DNA from: Anodontia alba
Taxonomy: Eukaryota; Mollusca; Bivalvia; Lucinida; Lucinidae
Assembly: GCA_964016985.1 (NCBI GenBank)
Contig: OZ024823.1
Location: 125,182,924-125,246,923 of the forward strand
DNA length: 64,000 nucleotides
Direction: 5' to 3'
Positions 43,313 to 54,429 of the stretch are shown piece after piece. A program made the translations under genes and the position numbers. The first letter of the stretch is position 1; every line of letters begins with the position of its first letter. The notes beneath the pieces were generated by a model that did no database searches, was not told where the DNA came from, and saw only the letters and a program-made list of their open reading frames with translations.

Positions 43313-43690
43313 ATTATTTTGATATATACTCTGACAACTTCAGCACTGGTAAAAGATGTTTAAGCTTTCGAAACAAACCAGTGCAAATTTTGGTAATATT
43401 GGCAAATTAAAATGACTCAAACAAACAAGTACTCTGGTACTTTTAGTCACTTTACGTTACCTATGAAGATACAGATACAACGCCTTTCAAGAATTACTTC
43501 ATTCCGCAGATGTTATTTAGTGATTATACCGTTTTCGACCTTAATACCGCACTGTGCGCCCAAGGTTTTTGCAAAAATAATTGGAAAACTTGAAGTAAAA
43601 TATGCGTCTACCGTCTAAGGGTACACTTAAAAAAAAAGCGAAGTACTCGTCAAATGATGCTTATGCTACATTTTTGTGTTGTTTTTTATC
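43313..43690. other. No gene seen
   Basis: A 68-codon plus frame at 43412 has no domain. Confidence 0.4.
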
Positions 43691-43694
43691 TGAT

Positions 43695-43790
43695 AATTTT
43701 TATAAAAGCATATGTTGTTGATACTCGTTTGAACTGCATCGACATGTCGATGCAATTTAAATGGTTACCCACTACATAGGCCTGTATAAA
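43695..43790. repeat. Relic of the family A-like palindromic core
   Basis: TGTTGTTGATACTCGTTTGAAC then TGCATCGACATGTCGATGCA (a perfect palindrome) then ATTTAAATGGTTACCCACTAC. Position and order match the core of A, with a different tip. Confidence 0.5.
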
Positions 43791-43799
43791 AAATAGATA

Positions 43800-44455
43800 T
43801 AAGTACAAGTTCACTGGCTATAACCCGAAGACTTGCTTGACAGTGCGCTTCTAGTGGTATGTACGTTAATTAGGTAGAATACGGTATGTAATTAAATATG
43901 GTGATATCCAGGAGACGCCACAATTACGCAACATGTAAGAATCAATCAATCAATCAAACCAAAATAAAGCTAGAATGAAACAAAACGACATCATAGAACA
44001 AAACATAACCAAAACCGAAAACAATAATTTTGATTGACAATCAGTTCCGAGTAGCAGTTGTGGCCCGAATTTGATTAAAAAGGCCCACTTAGAAGAGGTT
44101 TGACTGAATCGACAGCAACAGCCATATATGTGTGACTTTAAAGCCTATACGTAAAAAGTCATGTTAATTGCTTTTTCAAAGTTTCATAATTCTTTACAGA
44201 TGTGCATCTAAATCTGGTTTATACGTTCCATACATCACATGCCAGTGCAAGCTCTAAGCTGCACTCTACATATAATATAAAATAACGATACAGCAGCGTA
44301 TGGCTTGACTATTGCAGTACGTCTAATAGTTTTAAACACGTATTTATTAAAATAGCATTTAACAACAATTAGTTGACTTTATTTGACTGATGACTCTGAA
44401 CTTTCGATATGACTTTTCACGGCGATGTCTTACTATGGTGAAATGGACTCCTTAT
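43800..44455. other. No gene seen
   Basis: AT-rich; no recognised feature. Confidence 0.5.

Positions 44456-44457
<2 letters not shown>

Positions 44458-44512
<55 letters not shown>
44458..44512. repeat. (CTAT)n microsatellite
   Basis: About 13 CTAT units. CT-rich and GTAT-rich low-complexity patches continue to about 44746. Confidence 0.97.
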
Positions 44513-44513
<1 letters not shown>

Positions 44514-44749
44514 ATATATAAACCACGGACATTAATTATACACTTGGAACTTATAAAATAAGTAACTGATGTGTTTTGCAAGACCGTTAGAAAATATTGT
44601 ATATTATTTCATTTCTCTCTCTTTCTCTGTATGTCTATCTCTCTGTGTCTGTCTGTCCGTCTCTCTCTCTCTCTTGTTTTATTCGATACAGAACAAATTG
44701 TGTCAGTTAAAACGTTTGAGGTATGTATGTATGTATATGTATGTATTTA

Positions 44750-45141
44750 ATCGAAATCAGAAAAAAGAATAACCTTAAAAATATATATTCGCTTGTCTGT
44801 TTGCAGTAGCTGAATGAACTTTGTATTTTAGGCAACAACGGTAACCAAAATGTGCTAATATTTAATTATAATTCTTAGAACAAGTCGGAATGAAAATGTC
44901 TCCGCTTTACAATATTATTTGGCAAGTTAATAGAGATGAAACTATTTTATGATCTTGTAAGCTATATTGATACCGGCTGGCATCAGAATTGAAAACCTAA
45001 CCAGCTTATTGTTTATAAATACGAAAATCACAATCTGTAAAATTTCAGTTTGAAACTGTGGGACAATAAACGATATATGAAACTAAGCAATCTAGGGATA
45101 CATCCTACATTTATTGTTATTCAAGAGTTTTCCATGTTTAC
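44750..45141. other. No gene seen
   Basis: AT-rich filler. Confidence 0.5.
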
Positions 45142-45429
45142 CATCATGAAAACATACCTATATAATTTTGCCCCCCCTCCCCCTTTAACCCCAGTTTTAT
45201 ATAGTAAAACTGGGGTTTACAGGGGTGTACATTATTTTTCTTATTTCTGCTCAAAAACATAGATTGTGGGTACTCGTTAGAACCGCCTCGGCGAGGCGGT
45301 TCTAACGAGTACACACAATCTATGTTTTGAGCAGAAATAAAAAAAATATCAAAATTTTTATCTGAAAACTTTCAGTTTTTTTTGGTGGTGAAAATTTCAA
45401 TATATTTGAATAGGCGTGTTTTCGTAATG
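45142..45429 (+). mobile_element. Family A foldback MITE
   Basis: 288 bp. The C run of the side hairpin is expanded (GCCCCCCCTCCCCC), and the hairpin is otherwise intact. The central palindrome is near-perfect (CGGCGAG loop). Flanks C and A differ. Confidence 0.92.
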
Positions 45430-46270
45430 AATATTAAAATTGAAATATGGAAATACACATTTAAGGCCACAATCACGGAAAAGTACATTGGAAGAGTTGT
45501 ATTTTAACTTTAGGTTTGATAGCCTATGTAGTCTGCGAGCCCTCCTAACGTCGTACATTTGACGAGAACAGAGAAACATTCTGTCTGTCGTATAACAACT
45601 TCAAGTGATCCAGTTTGTTATATCGAAATAATGATCTTTTTCAATTGTTCTAAAAATCAGGCTTTAGTTGGTTTGGTCGTTTTGCCGTTATTTGGTTCGG
45701 AACGGGTGTCCTGTCCGTCAGGGTTGTTTACTCTTATTCTTTGGTCATTAGTTTTTGTTTGAGTTGATGTCTAGTTAACCCTTTAGGGTCATGTCGAATG
45801 CGGTCACACTGCTCCTTGACATGTTATACCAACAATAGATTCGGTCCTTCCCCTATAATACAAAACACACATATGTAACACAATTGCATATAAACTAGTA
45901 TTTAAATTTGAAATTAATTAACAAGAAAACGTAAGAAGTAGAAGAAGAAAAAGAATGATACTAGGTAACAGAATAGAAGATCATGGAGTTTTGCTGTCAA
46001 ATAAATTTATGGCGAGATTTATATAAAGTGGTGTATGTAACGTACATACAGATTACAGATATGGTACATACATAAAAACAACAAATCATTGGACATGAAG
46101 ATTTTATGATTACTCAGAATAAACAAATAATCACAAACTTTACTTACCATGTCAACCCAATTGTTCATAGCCAAGAGACAGATCCTCAATGTGCAGAATC
46201 TCGAGTCACATACAATCCCAAACACTGTACATTTCTTGTCCTACACTGGGGTGATGTATCAGATAAGAGT
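45430..46270. other. No gene; scraps of repeat
   Basis: TTAACCCTTTAGGGTCATGTCG at 45776 recurs in part at 27.6 kb, with TTAA and CCC ends like family B. GGAACGGGTGTCCTGTCC at 45700 is faintly F-like. Confidence 0.4.
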
Positions 46271-46272
46271 AC

Positions 46273-46815
46273 ATGAATGCGGTCGAGAAGGCATATGTTC
46301 TATGTATATCTAATGGTACAGTTTCCACCAAAATTTATGATAAATGGGACGATTTTGATTTTGATATAGTCAATTTCCCTTTTCTGGTTGGCGATGTCCC
46401 CCCGGCGTACCTCATACGGGATATACATATCTCAACTTATAAGATTCGCCAGAGCTTCTTCAAATCTTAATGACTTTAACTACCATAATGAAACCCTTAC
46501 TGCCAAACTTCTTAGGCAGGGCTATCGATATTTTTAACTTTGTAAGGCGTTTTCGAAATTTTATCGGAGACACAGTGCCTTGTTAGAAAATTATAGCGTC
46601 AGTCTGAAAACACTTCTGCAACAGGGTATATCGGAACCCGAATTTTACGGTGACTTAGTGTACAGATTTAGAAAAATTGTAGGTAAAACTAACTTTTCGG
46701 AGCAATTCAGAAAACTTATTAACCGTTATAAAAGAATTGGCTATAGCCTGGATATTATGCGGCAGACTGCATGTCTAGTGGTCAACCCAATCAATGTTGA
46801 TGGCGTGCCAGAAGA
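46273..46815 (+). pseudogene. Penelope-like RT, C-terminal fragment
   Basis: The first frame carries TKIYDKWDDFDFDIVNFPFL, matching the 61.77 kb copy (TRLYDKRDDFNFPIVNFPVL). After a frame change LTAKLLRQGYRYF appears, then FSKFYRRHSALLENY, LLQQGISEPEFYGDLVYRF, NRYKRIGYSLDIMRQTACLV and VNPINVDG. This is the region after the polymerase core in a reverse-transcriptase family common in invertebrate genomes. I place it near Penelope-like elements, with family uncertain. The catalytic part is absent, so it is a dead 5'-truncated copy. Confidence 0.7.
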
Positions 46816-46857
46816 AAATCACCAACCTTGGAAGGGCGATCACTACACTGCTACATG

Positions 46858-46937
46858 ACAGGGTCGGGAATCGAACCCGGGCCGCAGGGCTGACGATCGA
46901 GAGACAGACCTCTGCGCTATCCAGGTCCGGATCTTAG
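46858..46937 (-). repeat. tRNA-like SINE head or tRNA pseudogene
   Basis: On the minus strand CTGGATAGCGCAGAGG serves as box A and GGGTTCGATTCCC is a perfect box B with its T-arm stem (GTCGGGAATCG.. on plus). Acceptor ends do not pair, so it is not a working tRNA. A poly(A) tract lies on its 5' side. Confidence 0.65.
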
Positions 46938-46970
46938 TTGCATGCAAAGACACGGTCATTACTTCGTTTA

Positions 46971-47044
46971 CAAAAAAAAAAAAAAAAAAAAAAAAAAAAA
47001 CAAACAAAAAAAAAAAAAAATAAATAAATAAATAAATAAATAAA
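46971..47044. repeat. Poly(A) and (TAAA)n tract
   Basis: A run broken by C, then TAAA units. Phe-rich minus frames are artefacts. Confidence 0.95.
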
Positions 47045-47339
47045 AACTCATTTTCACATGGAGTCATATGCGAACTGTGAACATATGAATCATAATTATG
47101 TTTAACATCAGAACTGTCTGTTTCTTGCCTTTTTTGGTCGATTGTTTACAATCGAGCATACTATACATACACCAAAATTTCCTTAAGGTTGATGTCCACG
47201 TGATTATTGTTGACGAATGATATCAAACTGCGCGCTTTTACGAAATCCAGGCATTAGTTATTTACAGTCGCGCTGTTCTTGTCGCTGTGATGTCAGCGTA
47301 TCATGTAAAGAGGGTTATCTATAAAACCTGGTCCGGGAC

Positions 47340-47397
47340 ATTAACAAACAGTGCAGACACAGATCAGATGCCGCAAAATGCGTTGCTTAAATTACAG
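47340..47397. repeat. Family B core fragment
   Basis: ATTAACAAACAGTGCAGACAC and AGATCAGATGCCGCAAAATGCG form the left arm of a B foldback; the right arm is missing. Confidence 0.5.
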
Positions 47398-47610
47398 GAA
47401 GTTAAAGATCAAATGAAACAGTCCCCGTTCGGGACCATTTCTAGCCTACCCTCAGAGACAATCGACCCACCAGTGCTGTCAGTGCTTTGCTTGTGCATGC
47501 GACATTCTTCAAAGTCGGACAAAGGAGAGTGGACCATTGACCGTAAAGCTGTAGATGTACTACAGAATGAAAAGAAGCTATTAATATGTCGTGAACATAA
47601 TCTGAAATAG
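47398..47610 (+). CDS. Candidate 3'-terminal exon, unknown protein
   Basis: TGCTTAAATTACAG at 47384-47397 is a plausible splice acceptor. After it 70 codons stay open to TAG, with balanced, non-repetitive composition: TIDRKAVDVLQNEKKLLICR near the end is charged and helix-like. The frame upstream of the AG is a family B scrap, which argues that only the part after AG would be coding. A possible AATAAA lies near 47935. No family is recognised and a chance ORF cannot be excluded. Confidence 0.3.
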   Translation, partial: EVKDQMKQSPFGTISSLPSETIDPPVLSVLCLCMRHSSKSDKGEWTIDRKAVDVLQNEKKLLICREHNLK

Positions 47611-48480
47611 ATAGAATTAAACGACGTCACATGATAGCCTTATTGTGAAAAAATATGATGGATTCCATTCCATTTATTTGTCTTAATACGGAGCGGCTGT
47701 ACTTTATTTCAAACGTGTAAATGGCAAAAAAGAACATGGATTTTAAATCTATAATGTAAATTTGTAATGAATGTAAATTTGTGCGACTGCCCACTTTGCT
47801 GACTGTTATGCTGTCGTGATGCTAACATTGTGGTAGTCTTTTTCCATGGCTGCCCACTTTGCTTTCAGTTTTCTTCGTTTGTATTGTTTTAATGATGAAG
47901 CTGAATCATGGAAAAGGACGAGCTTTCTTGTATGAATAAAAACTGGTTAAAGCCATGTGTTTTATTTTCTAACCGTTTCAAAGTGGATTCTCAGTTGCAG
48001 TTCTTCTTTGTTGATGCGTAGGTAGTTTCATATATTGCGTTTAATTTGCAATTGTCTGTTCCTTAACTCTTCTAAGGTGCTTTTCGAAACTCATGCATCG
48101 TGAATGTGGCATTTCCAGTGTATCTTCATTTATATGTTTGACTTAAACATACTTGGTTGTTACAGTAAATCTTTATGAGAAACAGTAATGCAGATATATA
48201 CTTCATTTGCCTGACAGTCTTTAGGGAACAATATTTTCAAATTATATGATTTTTGAAGAATAAAATTTACCAACCATCTTTGCTGCTGTATCACACAACA
48301 AAGTGCCGTGTCTTCCGTTTTAACCTGAGTATTCGGAGAGCCAGACATGACCAAAATAGATATATAGCATCCCGTTGTCCCGGTAGGCTCTATACTATGT
48401 ATATGCCACACTTGTAGCAACTTTATACACATCTTTATGGGCGTATTCAACTTAAAGATCCAATGTCATAAAGGGTTAAA
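47611..48480. other. No gene seen
   Basis: T-rich DNA. If the preceding exon is real, part of this would be 3' UTR. Confidence 0.4.
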
Positions 48481-48650
48481 ATGACTGAATATTTAGGATC
48501 AATACAGTATGCTTACAAAGAATGGGCCGAAGTATTGAATGATTTCAAAAGGCATACAGATATTATAGCCCATCATAGGCTACCTTCATGTCCCTTGATA
48601 AATTATAATTTGATTGACCAATTATGTATTTTGACACGGGCAATCCTGAG
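48481..48650 (+). CDS. Candidate exon ending at a splice donor
   Basis: ATG opens a frame reading MTEYLGSIQYAYKEWAEVLN and on to LIDQLCILTRAIL. CTGAG|GTATGC at 48650 is a fair donor. A good acceptor (TTAATTCTACCATTTCAG, ending 48831) lies 180 bp downstream. Joining the two reaches a stop after about 11 more codons, while reading through ends at 48675. No domain is recognised; the Tyr/Leu/Ile-rich composition is plausible for a small helical protein. Weak call. Confidence 0.27.
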
Positions 48651-48955
48651 GTATGCATACCAACAAATACATTAGAGTGTTGATGCTTATTTGCTTTCGT
48701 GACTGGATATACAGCTGTGTTTTAAACATTTAATGTGTAAATACGTGAGTGTCTTCTTTAGATGATGATTTTTCTCAACCAGTTTGCCATTCGTATTTGC
48801 CGTGTAACAATCGTTAATTCTACCATTTCAGAGGAAAACTTATGTCAGACCTTCAATTATAACCGGTATCCACCTATGCTTTCTTGTGAAAACTGCTCTA
48901 ACATTATATATACTGTAGATCTGTATTGTTCTGAACCCTATTGCATGTAGATAAC

Positions 48956-49440
48956 GTTAATCCATCTATGCCTGGTGGAGACGCCTCTCTTTTGACAGGT
49001 TCATTAAAAAATGTGTCTGGTTTGTTTTGCAGTAGTGAAGTTAGCTAGCTGTAAAAGTGTTTTAAACCCCCCGGTGGTTTGCTCTACCGACCGTTCTAAG
49101 GCGGTGGTCCAGGTGTTAGTCTTACTCTTTGTTGCTTTGTGGTTTATTCTACGAGGCGATTTGTTGTATGTCTTTCCGTGTGTCATTTTGTTCTTGTTTT
49201 TCAGTCCTTTTAGTATTGCAATTACCTCGCTTGGGGAAGAGAGAGCTAATCTTAGTGCTTTTCGTGCGTTTGATCGGTTTGTGCTTGTTTAGATTTGTCG
49301 GTTTCCTCTTCCTCTTTGGGTCTGGGAAGGGCTGCGCGGTTTGTGATTGTGGCACTCCCTGGACTTTTCTCTTACCTTTTTTATCATTTATTATAGAAAT
49401 GCATATGCCTAATGCAAACAGTAAAGACGATGATCTGACG
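48956..49440. mobile_element. Family B element split by family F
   Basis: TTAATCCATCTATGCCTGG at the left and AAAAAATGTGTCTGG (49006-49020) match the first third of the complete copy at 34.01 kb. After the F repeat, ATTATAGAAATGCATATGCC and AATGCAAACAGTAAAGACG match its middle. Confidence 0.55.
49030..49385 (+). repeat. Family F repeat, good copy
   Basis: CTCTACCGACCGTTCTAAGGCGG, then TCTTTGTTGCTTTGTGGTTTATTC, GAGGCGATTTGTTG, TTAGTATTGCAATTACCTCGC, GGGTCTGGGAAGGGCTGCG, GTGATTGTGGCACTCCCTGG and TTTTCTCTTACC. Frames of 93-104 codons are open in two plus phases at once, with hydrophobic products. Because several phases are open and other copies have stops, I treat this as a non-coding repeat. 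Confidence 0.7.
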
Positions 49441-49444
49441 TGAC

Positions 49445-49964
49445 ATTAGTGACTTAAACAACCATAATACATTTGTAACGGCTAAGCTGTTAAAGAAAAA
49501 GCATGGTTATTGGTATCATAAACTTTATAAATCATTGAATATAGGCCTTATATCAAACGATGTGAATTAATATCTAAATATAACGATGGTTTGAATGCAT
49601 ACAAGAAACAGCTTCAAAAACAGAAGATAAGCGACGAAGAATAGTAGATAATGTTTTAAATTTGGTAGGTGCTTGGGGCTTATTATGTGAAATAAGAACT
49701 CATGGATGCTTTAGATGACGTAACACTAAGAACTCAAATTATGGTGCGTCTAAACACCAAATGCACACAAACATACCCTTGAAAACATACAAAGCTACCG
49801 AATTCATTTCGATTATTCACGTTAAACAAAGATAAATGATAGGAAGTATACTTTGATTCAGCTCTCTTTGAAATTTTATACATATCACTACATTATTTGA
49901 TCATAAACAGAGCAGAGATTGTAAGCTTTTTTGTGAGCTTTTTTTTTTTCACCTAATCTTGTCT
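49445..49964. other. No gene seen
   Basis: AT-rich. AATTTGGTAGGTGCTTGGGGC and nearby words show no match elsewhere in the window. Confidence 0.4.
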
Positions 49965-50249
49965 CATTACAAAAACACACCTATTCCAATATATAGAAAA
50001 TTTCATCTCCAAAAACTGAAAATTTTCAGATAAAAAACTCCGATATTTTTCATATTTCTGCTCAAAACATAGATTGTGGGTACTCGTTAGAACCGCCTCG
50101 CCGAGGCGGTTCTAATGAGTACCCACAATCTACGTTTTGAGCAGAAATAAGAAATAAGAAATATAACGTATACTCCTGTAAACCCCAGTTTTACTATATA
50201 AAAGTGGGGTTTAAGGGGGTCAAAATTATATAGGTATGTTTTCGTGATG
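49965..50249 (-). mobile_element. Family A foldback MITE
   Basis: 285 bp; a small duplication AAATAAGAAATAAGAAA lies next to one arm. Loop CGCCGAG. Flanks T and C differ. Confidence 0.92.
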
Positions 50250-50599
50250 CTTGTTACAACAGCGAACGTTTTTTTTTTTTTTCTTTGTTTTTTTTTAATG
50301 ATTTCTTATTAAAGCAGTATTTACAGAAACCCACTAATACAATCGAAAATATGGGAAAAGGTACATTTTACCAAACAGTTAGTTCTTTCTTCTGTAGTTC
50401 TGTTTCATATTTTAATACCATTTACAGTGATAAGTTAAAAACACATATCAAACATTCTAAACACTGCATTTATTTAAGAAAGTCGACTTTAATAATAAAT
50501 AACGTTTTACGAAAATTATGAAAAACTCACGATATGTACTGTTTTCATACAGATATCTATATTCATGGATCAGCAAATGATTTTATGACCGCCATGACC
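50250..50599. other. No gene seen
   Basis: T-rich; a 78-codon frame at 50285 has no domain. Confidence 0.4.
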
Positions 50600-50912
50600 G
50601 CAACTCCTTTAATAGACTTCGTCGAAAAAACGTCATCAGCGAGTGTTAGTCTTACTATTGTGTTGCTTTGTGGTTTATTCGACGACGCGATTTGTTTTAA
50701 GTCTTGCCTTGTGTTATTTTGTTCTTGGGTTTTTCAGTCCTTTTAGCATTGCGATTACCTCGCTTGGGGAAGAGAGAGCTAATCCTAGTGCTTTTCGTAC
50801 GTTTGTTCGATTTGCGCTTGTTTGATTTTGATTTTTTCTTCTTCCTCTTGGTGTCTGGGAAGGGCTGCGGCTTGTGATTGTGGCGCTCCCTGGACTTTTC
50901 TCTTACCTCGTT
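50600..50912 (+). repeat. Family F repeat
   Basis: TGTTGCTTTGTGGTTTATTC, TTTTTCAGTCCTTTTAGCATTGC, GGAAGAGAGAGCTAATCC and GTGTCTGGGAAGGGCTGCGG follow the 49.1 kb copy closely, with scattered indels and a stop in the longest frame. Confidence 0.7.
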
Positions 50913-50914
50913 TT

Positions 50915-51620
50915 TTTAAAACTTTTACAGAATAGTGCAATATCGGATAGCTATTTATAGTATCAAAATATATTAAAGTTACTCTTGAGAGCAGTGAACA
51001 CTGCGTTTCTCACATGTGACAGAATTTTAAGATATACTAAAATGCCATAACTGTTGATAAGATTGTTTTATGTGGGTTTTTAAAGTTTTGATCAGCAGTT
51101 AGAGCTCCTTTATGTTACAACCCGTTTTATTTATCACTCTTGAGGCATTCTGAAGCTCTTACTTTGAACATATTCCGTCCTTGAAAAGTAGGCCCACGTT
51201 ATAACGCTTCAGGTACATTCAATTTGCAAAAAAAAAAAAAAAAAAAAAATAAATTATTTCTGAGCTTTCAAACATTACCATAATAACAAATGTTAATTTA
51301 TTCCGAAATCAGACAAATCACTCAAATTCACCACTTTAGGGATATAGAAATAGAAAATAGAGGACTCGGGTAAAGGGAGGAGATAATATAAACCAGTTCG
51401 CTTACTGGAAGGCCCGAATGAGATTGCGAGGATGCGCAAGTTGTTTATCTCTACGCAGTTGTAATATAAAGAAAAAGATGCCTTACTAATATTACGTATC
51501 AAATGTGGTCTAAACTTTGAGTGCTATATCATGTTTGTATGGTTAACAATATTTTTATTGGCCACAAAGAGAGAAAGCGGAACATAGCTCCAGATAAGGA
51601 GGGGTATTTGGAAAACATTT
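50915..51620. other. No gene seen
   Basis: AT-rich, with an A run of about 23 at 51227-51249. No recognised repeat. Confidence 0.5.
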
Positions 51621-51740
51621 TACTTATTTCTCCTTGAAAAAATGTTGTGGATACGCATTAGAAGCGCCTCGACGAGACGCTTCAAATACGTACCGACAAC
51701 ATATGTTGTTGTAGAGAAATAAGAAAAAGTTAAGCATCTT
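51621..51740. mobile_element. Element with family A-like core but different ends
   Basis: TTATTTCTCCTTGAAAAAATG, then GATACGCATTAGAAGCGCC/GACGCTTCAAATACG, then ACAACATATGTTGTTG and AGAGAAATAAGAAAA. It matches the A core in order but not the terminal CATYACG repeats. Outer ends are not defined. Confidence 0.6.
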
Positions 51741-52339
51741 TTTGTTAAAAAATATCTTATCTGTAGCTATGAAAACCTTTGTATCCTGATTTATTACGCC
51801 AACATAGGAGCTGTTGTTCTCGAAACTATATCCTGTTCCTGATAATCACCCTTATATCACACCATTTCCCTCTTGTCTATGCAAATGAATGGTTTTATGT
51901 GCGTGAAACACGAAGGAGGAACGTTTCCTTAATGAGACAGAAGACCTGATAAAAAGCAATGCACGCTGTAATGTCACCATATTTACGGTTATACATAAAT
52001 AAAGTTAATAATGAACAAATCTTAGTCAGGTTTAAACATTCAACCAAACAAAGTAAACAAACCCTTTAATTGCTGATTTTCTTTAGCACTCAAACATATA
52101 CAATATTCCCGGATTAGGGCAGCATATAGTGTCAGGGTTTCCAACAGTCATACGTGTTTCATCCTGTAGTTTGATGGCATCCTTGATCTTGAAGTGGTAA
52201 CGTGAAATATATATCAATCGAGCAACGTCCAATATTCAAAGTTAAATGGTACCTGTAGGAGAAACGTATTATTTGTGTTTGTGACATAAGCTATGGGAAT
52301 ATCTATTTTGTGAGAAAACATTTTGCATTCTTTTAATAT
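51741..52339. other. No gene seen
   Basis: AT-rich filler. Confidence 0.45.
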
Positions 52340-52535
52340 AGATGTACGTGACATTTTAGGGGATTATGCACACTTGGTAGATTTGCGGCCATGATCACAA
52401 GGAATCAACTTTTGTGACTTCCTGATTGTTCTCCTACGCATCAGGTCCCTACTTAAAATGATCTACTCAAAAACTAAGAATGAATGCTCCCTAATTATTT
52501 CCTTTCGGAGTAGACCATTTTCAGAAAGGCGACTG
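52340..52535. repeat. Family V repeat
   Basis: TTTTAGGGGATTATGCACAC, TTGGTAGATTTGCGGCCATG and GAGTAGACCATTTTCAGAAAGGC are in the order of the 9.46 kb copy. Confidence 0.4.
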
Positions 52536-52568
52536 AAATATTTACCAGAGCTCCAGATCGAAAACATG

Positions 52569-52833
52569 CAACACGAAAACATGCCTATATAATGTTGACC
52601 CCTTAAACCCCACTTATATATAATAAAACTGGGATTTACAGGGGTATACATTATTTTTCTTATTTCCTCTCAAACACTTACATTGTGGTACTCGTTAAAA
52701 CCGCCTCGCAGAGGCGGTCCTAACGAGTACCCACAATCTATGAAATATGAAAAATATCAGAATTTTTATCTGTGAATGTTAAGTTTTGGTGGTAAAATTT
52801 TCAGTATATTTGAATAGGATTGTTTTCATAATG
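52569..52833 (+). mobile_element. Family A foldback MITE, decayed
   Basis: 265 bp. The left end is CAACACG and the right end TTTTCATAATG. One arm has lost GTTTTGAGCAGA (CTATGAAATATGAAA). Confidence 0.88.
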
Positions 52834-52849
52834 ATTGTTTTCGTATTTC

Positions 52850-52945
52850 CCTACGAAATATATATTGCAGCTACCCATTTGAAGGGCCTCGCTCGAGGCG
52901 CTTTTATATATGTTTTCACGAAGAGATAAAAAACCTATTATCTGG
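52850..52945. repeat. Small foldback with an A-like core
   Basis: TACGAAATATATATTGCAGC, CCATTTGAAGGGCCTCGCTC/GAGGCGCTTTTATATATG, CACGAAGAGATAAAAAA. A degenerate relative of the A core directly beside a family A copy. Confidence 0.4.
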
Positions 52946-53925
52946 ATACCCCTATCTGAACATATGAATTTTACGAGTACTCATTAAAATGTATCCGGTC
53001 ACCTTAATAGTGGGGAGAACAGTTACTAGAATACTCTGGTATGCAAATTTATATGATGCGCAATCCACATTCGAGCCTAGAGCCTACCAGAGTATTGGTA
53101 CCATAATGACGTCTCTTATTTAAGGTCGGTTCAAGTAAGAACAAAGGACGATATTTTTCATTGTAATGAAGTGTAAGGATTAAAAAAGTCGAATATATCA
53201 CTCCAAAATGACGTATCGTTTCCTTCTTGTAACTGTCTATCTCTCTATAATGCTATGCGTTTATAAATACCGACGCTTTTGGTATGAACTAATACAAAGA
53301 TCAACAAACAATTAATATAAGATTAGTTTCGTATCTCGGAAGAAGACAACATGTCTCAGAAACAAACAAGCAAGAATGAAACATTTTCTATGAATTCAGC
53401 CTTTCTAAATGCAAAATAAATGCTTTCCCGGCCGACAAAACTCGACCGTTGTACTGTAATGGTAATAAATCAATGGCGAAATTCGCCGCAATATAACGGT
53501 TTTAAATACAACCAATTGCTTGTATGTATCAACTTCAGCTGCCGACAAGCATCTGAGTCTTCTAATAAATAAAGTGAATATGATTCCCCTGAGAATGCCT
53601 CTCCACGTCTGATAAATAAAACAACACCATTGCTATCGAACTGTACGATAAATACATATTATATAACACGTATGTATTGTTTAATTATTCAAATGATGTG
53701 CCGTATCTTGCTATCTGAACTCACAAGTCCATTTGCTGATTGAATAATTGATTGCCGCAAAACACTGGGGGTAACGCGCATTTCGACTAGTCAAATCACT
53801 TGAATTGCCAGCTAAGTGGAAGAGATACGCCTTCAGATGAGGAAATACTGTCAAAATGGTTTTCCAAAGAAGCTTATCGTGGACGTCAATCCACATTGCA
53901 TCCAACCAAATGATCATTTCACTGG
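52946..53925. other. No gene seen
   Basis: AT-rich; a 68-codon minus frame at 53711-53917 has no domain. CACATTCGAGCCTAGAGCC at 53068 is unremarkable. Confidence 0.4.
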
Positions 53926-53929
53926 AGGA

Positions 53930-54120
53930 TCACAGTGCGTCGTCAGTTGCTAGCCACAACCGACCTATACATGTCCTCCTTTGATCCTCGGACAATCAGT
54001 GACTGGAATCGGCTCCAAACATCTGTTACTGATCACCGAATCCTTCAGGGATTCAGAGAAGGCCTAAGCAAACTGCCTCCCACGCTCAAGACCTGTAGAT
54101 TCAACACACTCTGTACATAA
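53930..54120 (+). pseudogene. Jockey-type RT ORF, C-terminal scrap
   Basis: The frame ends SFDPRTISDWNRLQTSVTD, then LQGFREGLSKLPPTLK and a stop at 54118-54120. The S-F-x-P-R-T-I-x-x-W-N-x-L word is the usual tail of Jockey/CR1-like non-LTR polymerases and matches FFPRTIILWNQLPQ at 21.09 kb. Only about 60 codons remain. Confidence 0.65.
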
Positions 54121-54429
54121 TTAACTGGGTCCGTAGGTGTTTTTATACGTTTTATCAGGCATCACAGTTATACACAGGGTAAACTTTACTCTGAAGATTG
54201 CAATCCTTATATTTGAAGAAGAGTAGAAGAAGGAAAGATGACTAATCGAAAAGGAAGGATTTTCCTCCCGTTGAGCAAATTATTTCTATTTTAGGGCAGA
54301 CGCCATTACAGAAAGGGCTTGGTGTGCAGGGAAGCTAACAAGGCATCATAAACATTGTCTGTCTTGTAAAGAAAAGCGGAAAACCACAGTCCTCCTAAGC
54401 CTTGGTAAACCACGTAGGCCTGGCGACCC

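Noticed and set aside
46858..46937. Functional tRNA gene on the minus strand
   Set aside because: Boxes A and B are good, but the acceptor stem does not pair.
47287..47397. N-terminal part of the 107-codon frame (NSADTDQMPQNAL)
   Set aside because: This peptide is the translation of a family B foldback arm, a frequent false exon in mollusc annotations. Only the part after the AG at 47397 was kept as a weak candidate.
49011..49443. Hydrophobic 93-104-codon frames that look like a membrane protein
   Set aside because: They lie in family F, are open in two phases at once, and other F copies have stops and indels.
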